Position numbers and translations under genes: made by a program. The notes below the pieces were generated by a model, which made no database searches, had not been told where the DNA came from, and was given only the letters and a program-made list of their open reading frames with translations. DNA of 64,000 nt from Phalacrocorax aristotelis (Eukaryota > Chordata > Aves > Suliformes > Phalacrocoracidae): NCBI RefSeq assembly GCF_949628215.1, contig NC_134281.1, positions 42,056,512 through 42,120,511 of the forward strand, in the 5' to 3' direction. Shown piece by piece: positions 62,461 through 64,000 of the stretch (positions are counted from its first letter, which is position 1; every line of letters starts with the position of its first letter).

Positions 62461-64000
62461 ATAGTTCCCTTCCTTTTGAGCGTGATAAACTGCTGGTTCG
62501 TGTTAGCACTGCTCCTTCGGCATGCAAAGCTATTTGATGTTTGAAGAGTTAAACGCCCCTGTATTTTTCGAAGTTTTTTTGTTGGTTTGGTTTGGGTTTT
62601 TTTAAAGAGGAATATTTATAGGAAATTACCTGCTCATACCAAATTTCTTCAGATTTGTATTCCAAGTTAGGCATGCGGTTCCAGGTGGGAACCACAGTTT
62701 TTTTGTTTGCAGGTCTGATGGGATAGCCTTTGGTGTCCATGGTACCTCTCCTAGCTGTAACTAGCAGCAGAGTGAAAGTGGGGAACCATCAGTTTCACTG
62801 GTGCTATTCAAGAGGCTGAGAAAAGTAGCGTTAGTTTCATACCACAGAATGAGAAAAGTGTAGGTACAAATAGTTGTTGTTATGGAAGCTATGACTGAGA
62901 AGGGTCACGGACAAAGAACAAGGAGGTCAAAGGATAAGGCTAGGTAGGAGGTAGACAAGTGGCATCAATCCTACCCTACTCAGAACATGAAGACAGGGTG
63001 AAAACTTTGCTTCCCTCTCTTGGTTTTCTGTAGACTTTGGTGGGCACCAGCCAGGGGTTAATGTGACGGGTCACGGTTTTGGGAAAAGAGAGAGCTGGAT
63101 TTGCTGCCAGACCATTTTTCCTGGTTCTTGAGTGTAGTCATAGAATAGTCACATGCGAGACAAATACTAGAAGTAAGAGCATTAGAGTTCTGCAGCCCTG
63201 GCAGGAAGTTAAATAAAATGGCCCTGGGGTGACCACTGTGGGTGCTTGTTTCTGCCTGCATCAAGCACTAGCTCAGTGCAATAAGTTCATCAGGCAGCAG
63301 CACGGATGTGCCACCCTTGCGTACCTTTTGATCTAATATGCCTGATGTGTTTTCAAACCAGCCAAATGGCAGCAGTGTATGTGTGTGCAGGCCAAGGTGG
63401 TCTTTTCAACATGTCACATTCATTTGTGGAATTTACTATTCGTGCAGCCTGTGCCAGCAGAAGGACCCAGGTGGTCTTCAGTGAGCAGGGCTGTTGCCTC
63501 TCCAACTCTTTCTTTCATGCTTGTTTGTAAGACTGCTCTGTTTCTCTCTGGGATTTCCTGTATTGTAGTGTTGGCTTGGAGAAATCTAAAGTTCCTGGTT
63601 CATGGCCTGCACATCCAGTGCCTGTGAAGGCAAAAACTTGTGGGCAGAAGAGATGTTGTACCCAGAGGTGCCCAGACTGAGCTGTAGCCCTTCTTGTGCT
63701 GACACAGAATATGCGGCTGGGAATGTTACTATTTCAGAGGATGAGAGATTGAAGCAAGCAGCATACGGAAGTCCCACAAGCTGTGTTGGTGGCTGCTGGA
63801 AGCCCTCCCCAGTTCCATTGTTTAAAGAAGAATAGATCCATCACATTTTCACACTCTGCCCTCCGGTTTGGCTTACTGGTTGAGGTAGACGTAGCATTTG
63901 TCTTACTCACAGGAAATAGCCATGCTGCGCTTGGTTTGCCTGATAGCGTGCAATTCGAATGGGATGTAATTCAGATTCACGAAGGTAAATTACTTTAAGA
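61814..64000 (+). other. Start of DOCK7 intron 1
   Basis: Begins at GTAGCG within the CpG island and runs off the window. A T/G-rich tract lies near 62573-62605, and a YY1-like GCAAAATGGAGA sits at the island edge (62448-62459). Open frames of 60-80 codons near 63306-63998 resemble nothing and are not consistent with DOCK7. Confidence 0.8.

Noticed and set aside
61814-64000. Search for DOCK7 coding exon 2
   Set aside because: No frame encoding the expected TVAAEVRKQ sequence was found; the exon must lie beyond the window.

Overview
The window looks like nuclear DNA from a bird. Three things point that way: a vertebrate intron-exon gene on the minus strand, two CpG-island promoters in an otherwise AT-rich background, and a CR1 LINE tail at 59975-60135 of the kind that dominates avian genomes. 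Interspersed repeats are otherwise sparse. All calls come from reading the sequence. Family and synteny statements are from memory, and no database was searched.

Layout. Positions 1 to about 24,680 are intergenic. They hold degenerate ancient SINE-like fragments, a 430-bp all-purine microsatellite (11444-11873), a tandem array of three hairpins (13288-13530) and several AT-rich blocks with many homeodomain-type motifs that may be conserved regulatory elements. No credible coding gene was found there. From about 24,680 to 51,850 the minus strand carries a complete ATG4C gene: a probable non-coding first exon in a CpG island, ten coding exons with GT-AG introns and consistent phases, a 459-residue product, and a probable 3' UTR. 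The catalytic triad falls at Cys111, Asp345 and His347. From 51,110 to 52,256 lies the ATG4C CpG-island promoter, with an inverted pair of ZNF143/THAP11-type ACTACA..CTCCC motifs and a CCAAT box. From 52,260 to 61,380 is non-coding spacer with short repeats and the CR1 fragment. From 61,380 to 62,460 is a second CpG island holding the first coding exon of DOCK7 on the plus strand (61776-61813). The rest of DOCK7 lies beyond the window, and 61,814-64,000 is its first intron.

Function. ATG4C is an autophagy cysteine protease that processes and delipidates ATG8-family proteins. DOCK7 is a Rho-family guanine nucleotide exchange factor. The two are arranged head to head with about 10 kb between their promoters. 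From memory, DOCK7 and ATG4C are also divergent neighbours in human. Nothing suggests a shared pathway; the value of the pairing is in synteny and promoter architecture. I did not find a clearly novel system. The best leads are the hairpin array, the ZNF143-type motif pair, a CpG-rich patch with a CTCF-like site inside ATG4C intron 10, and a possible overlapping upstream ORF in ATG4C.
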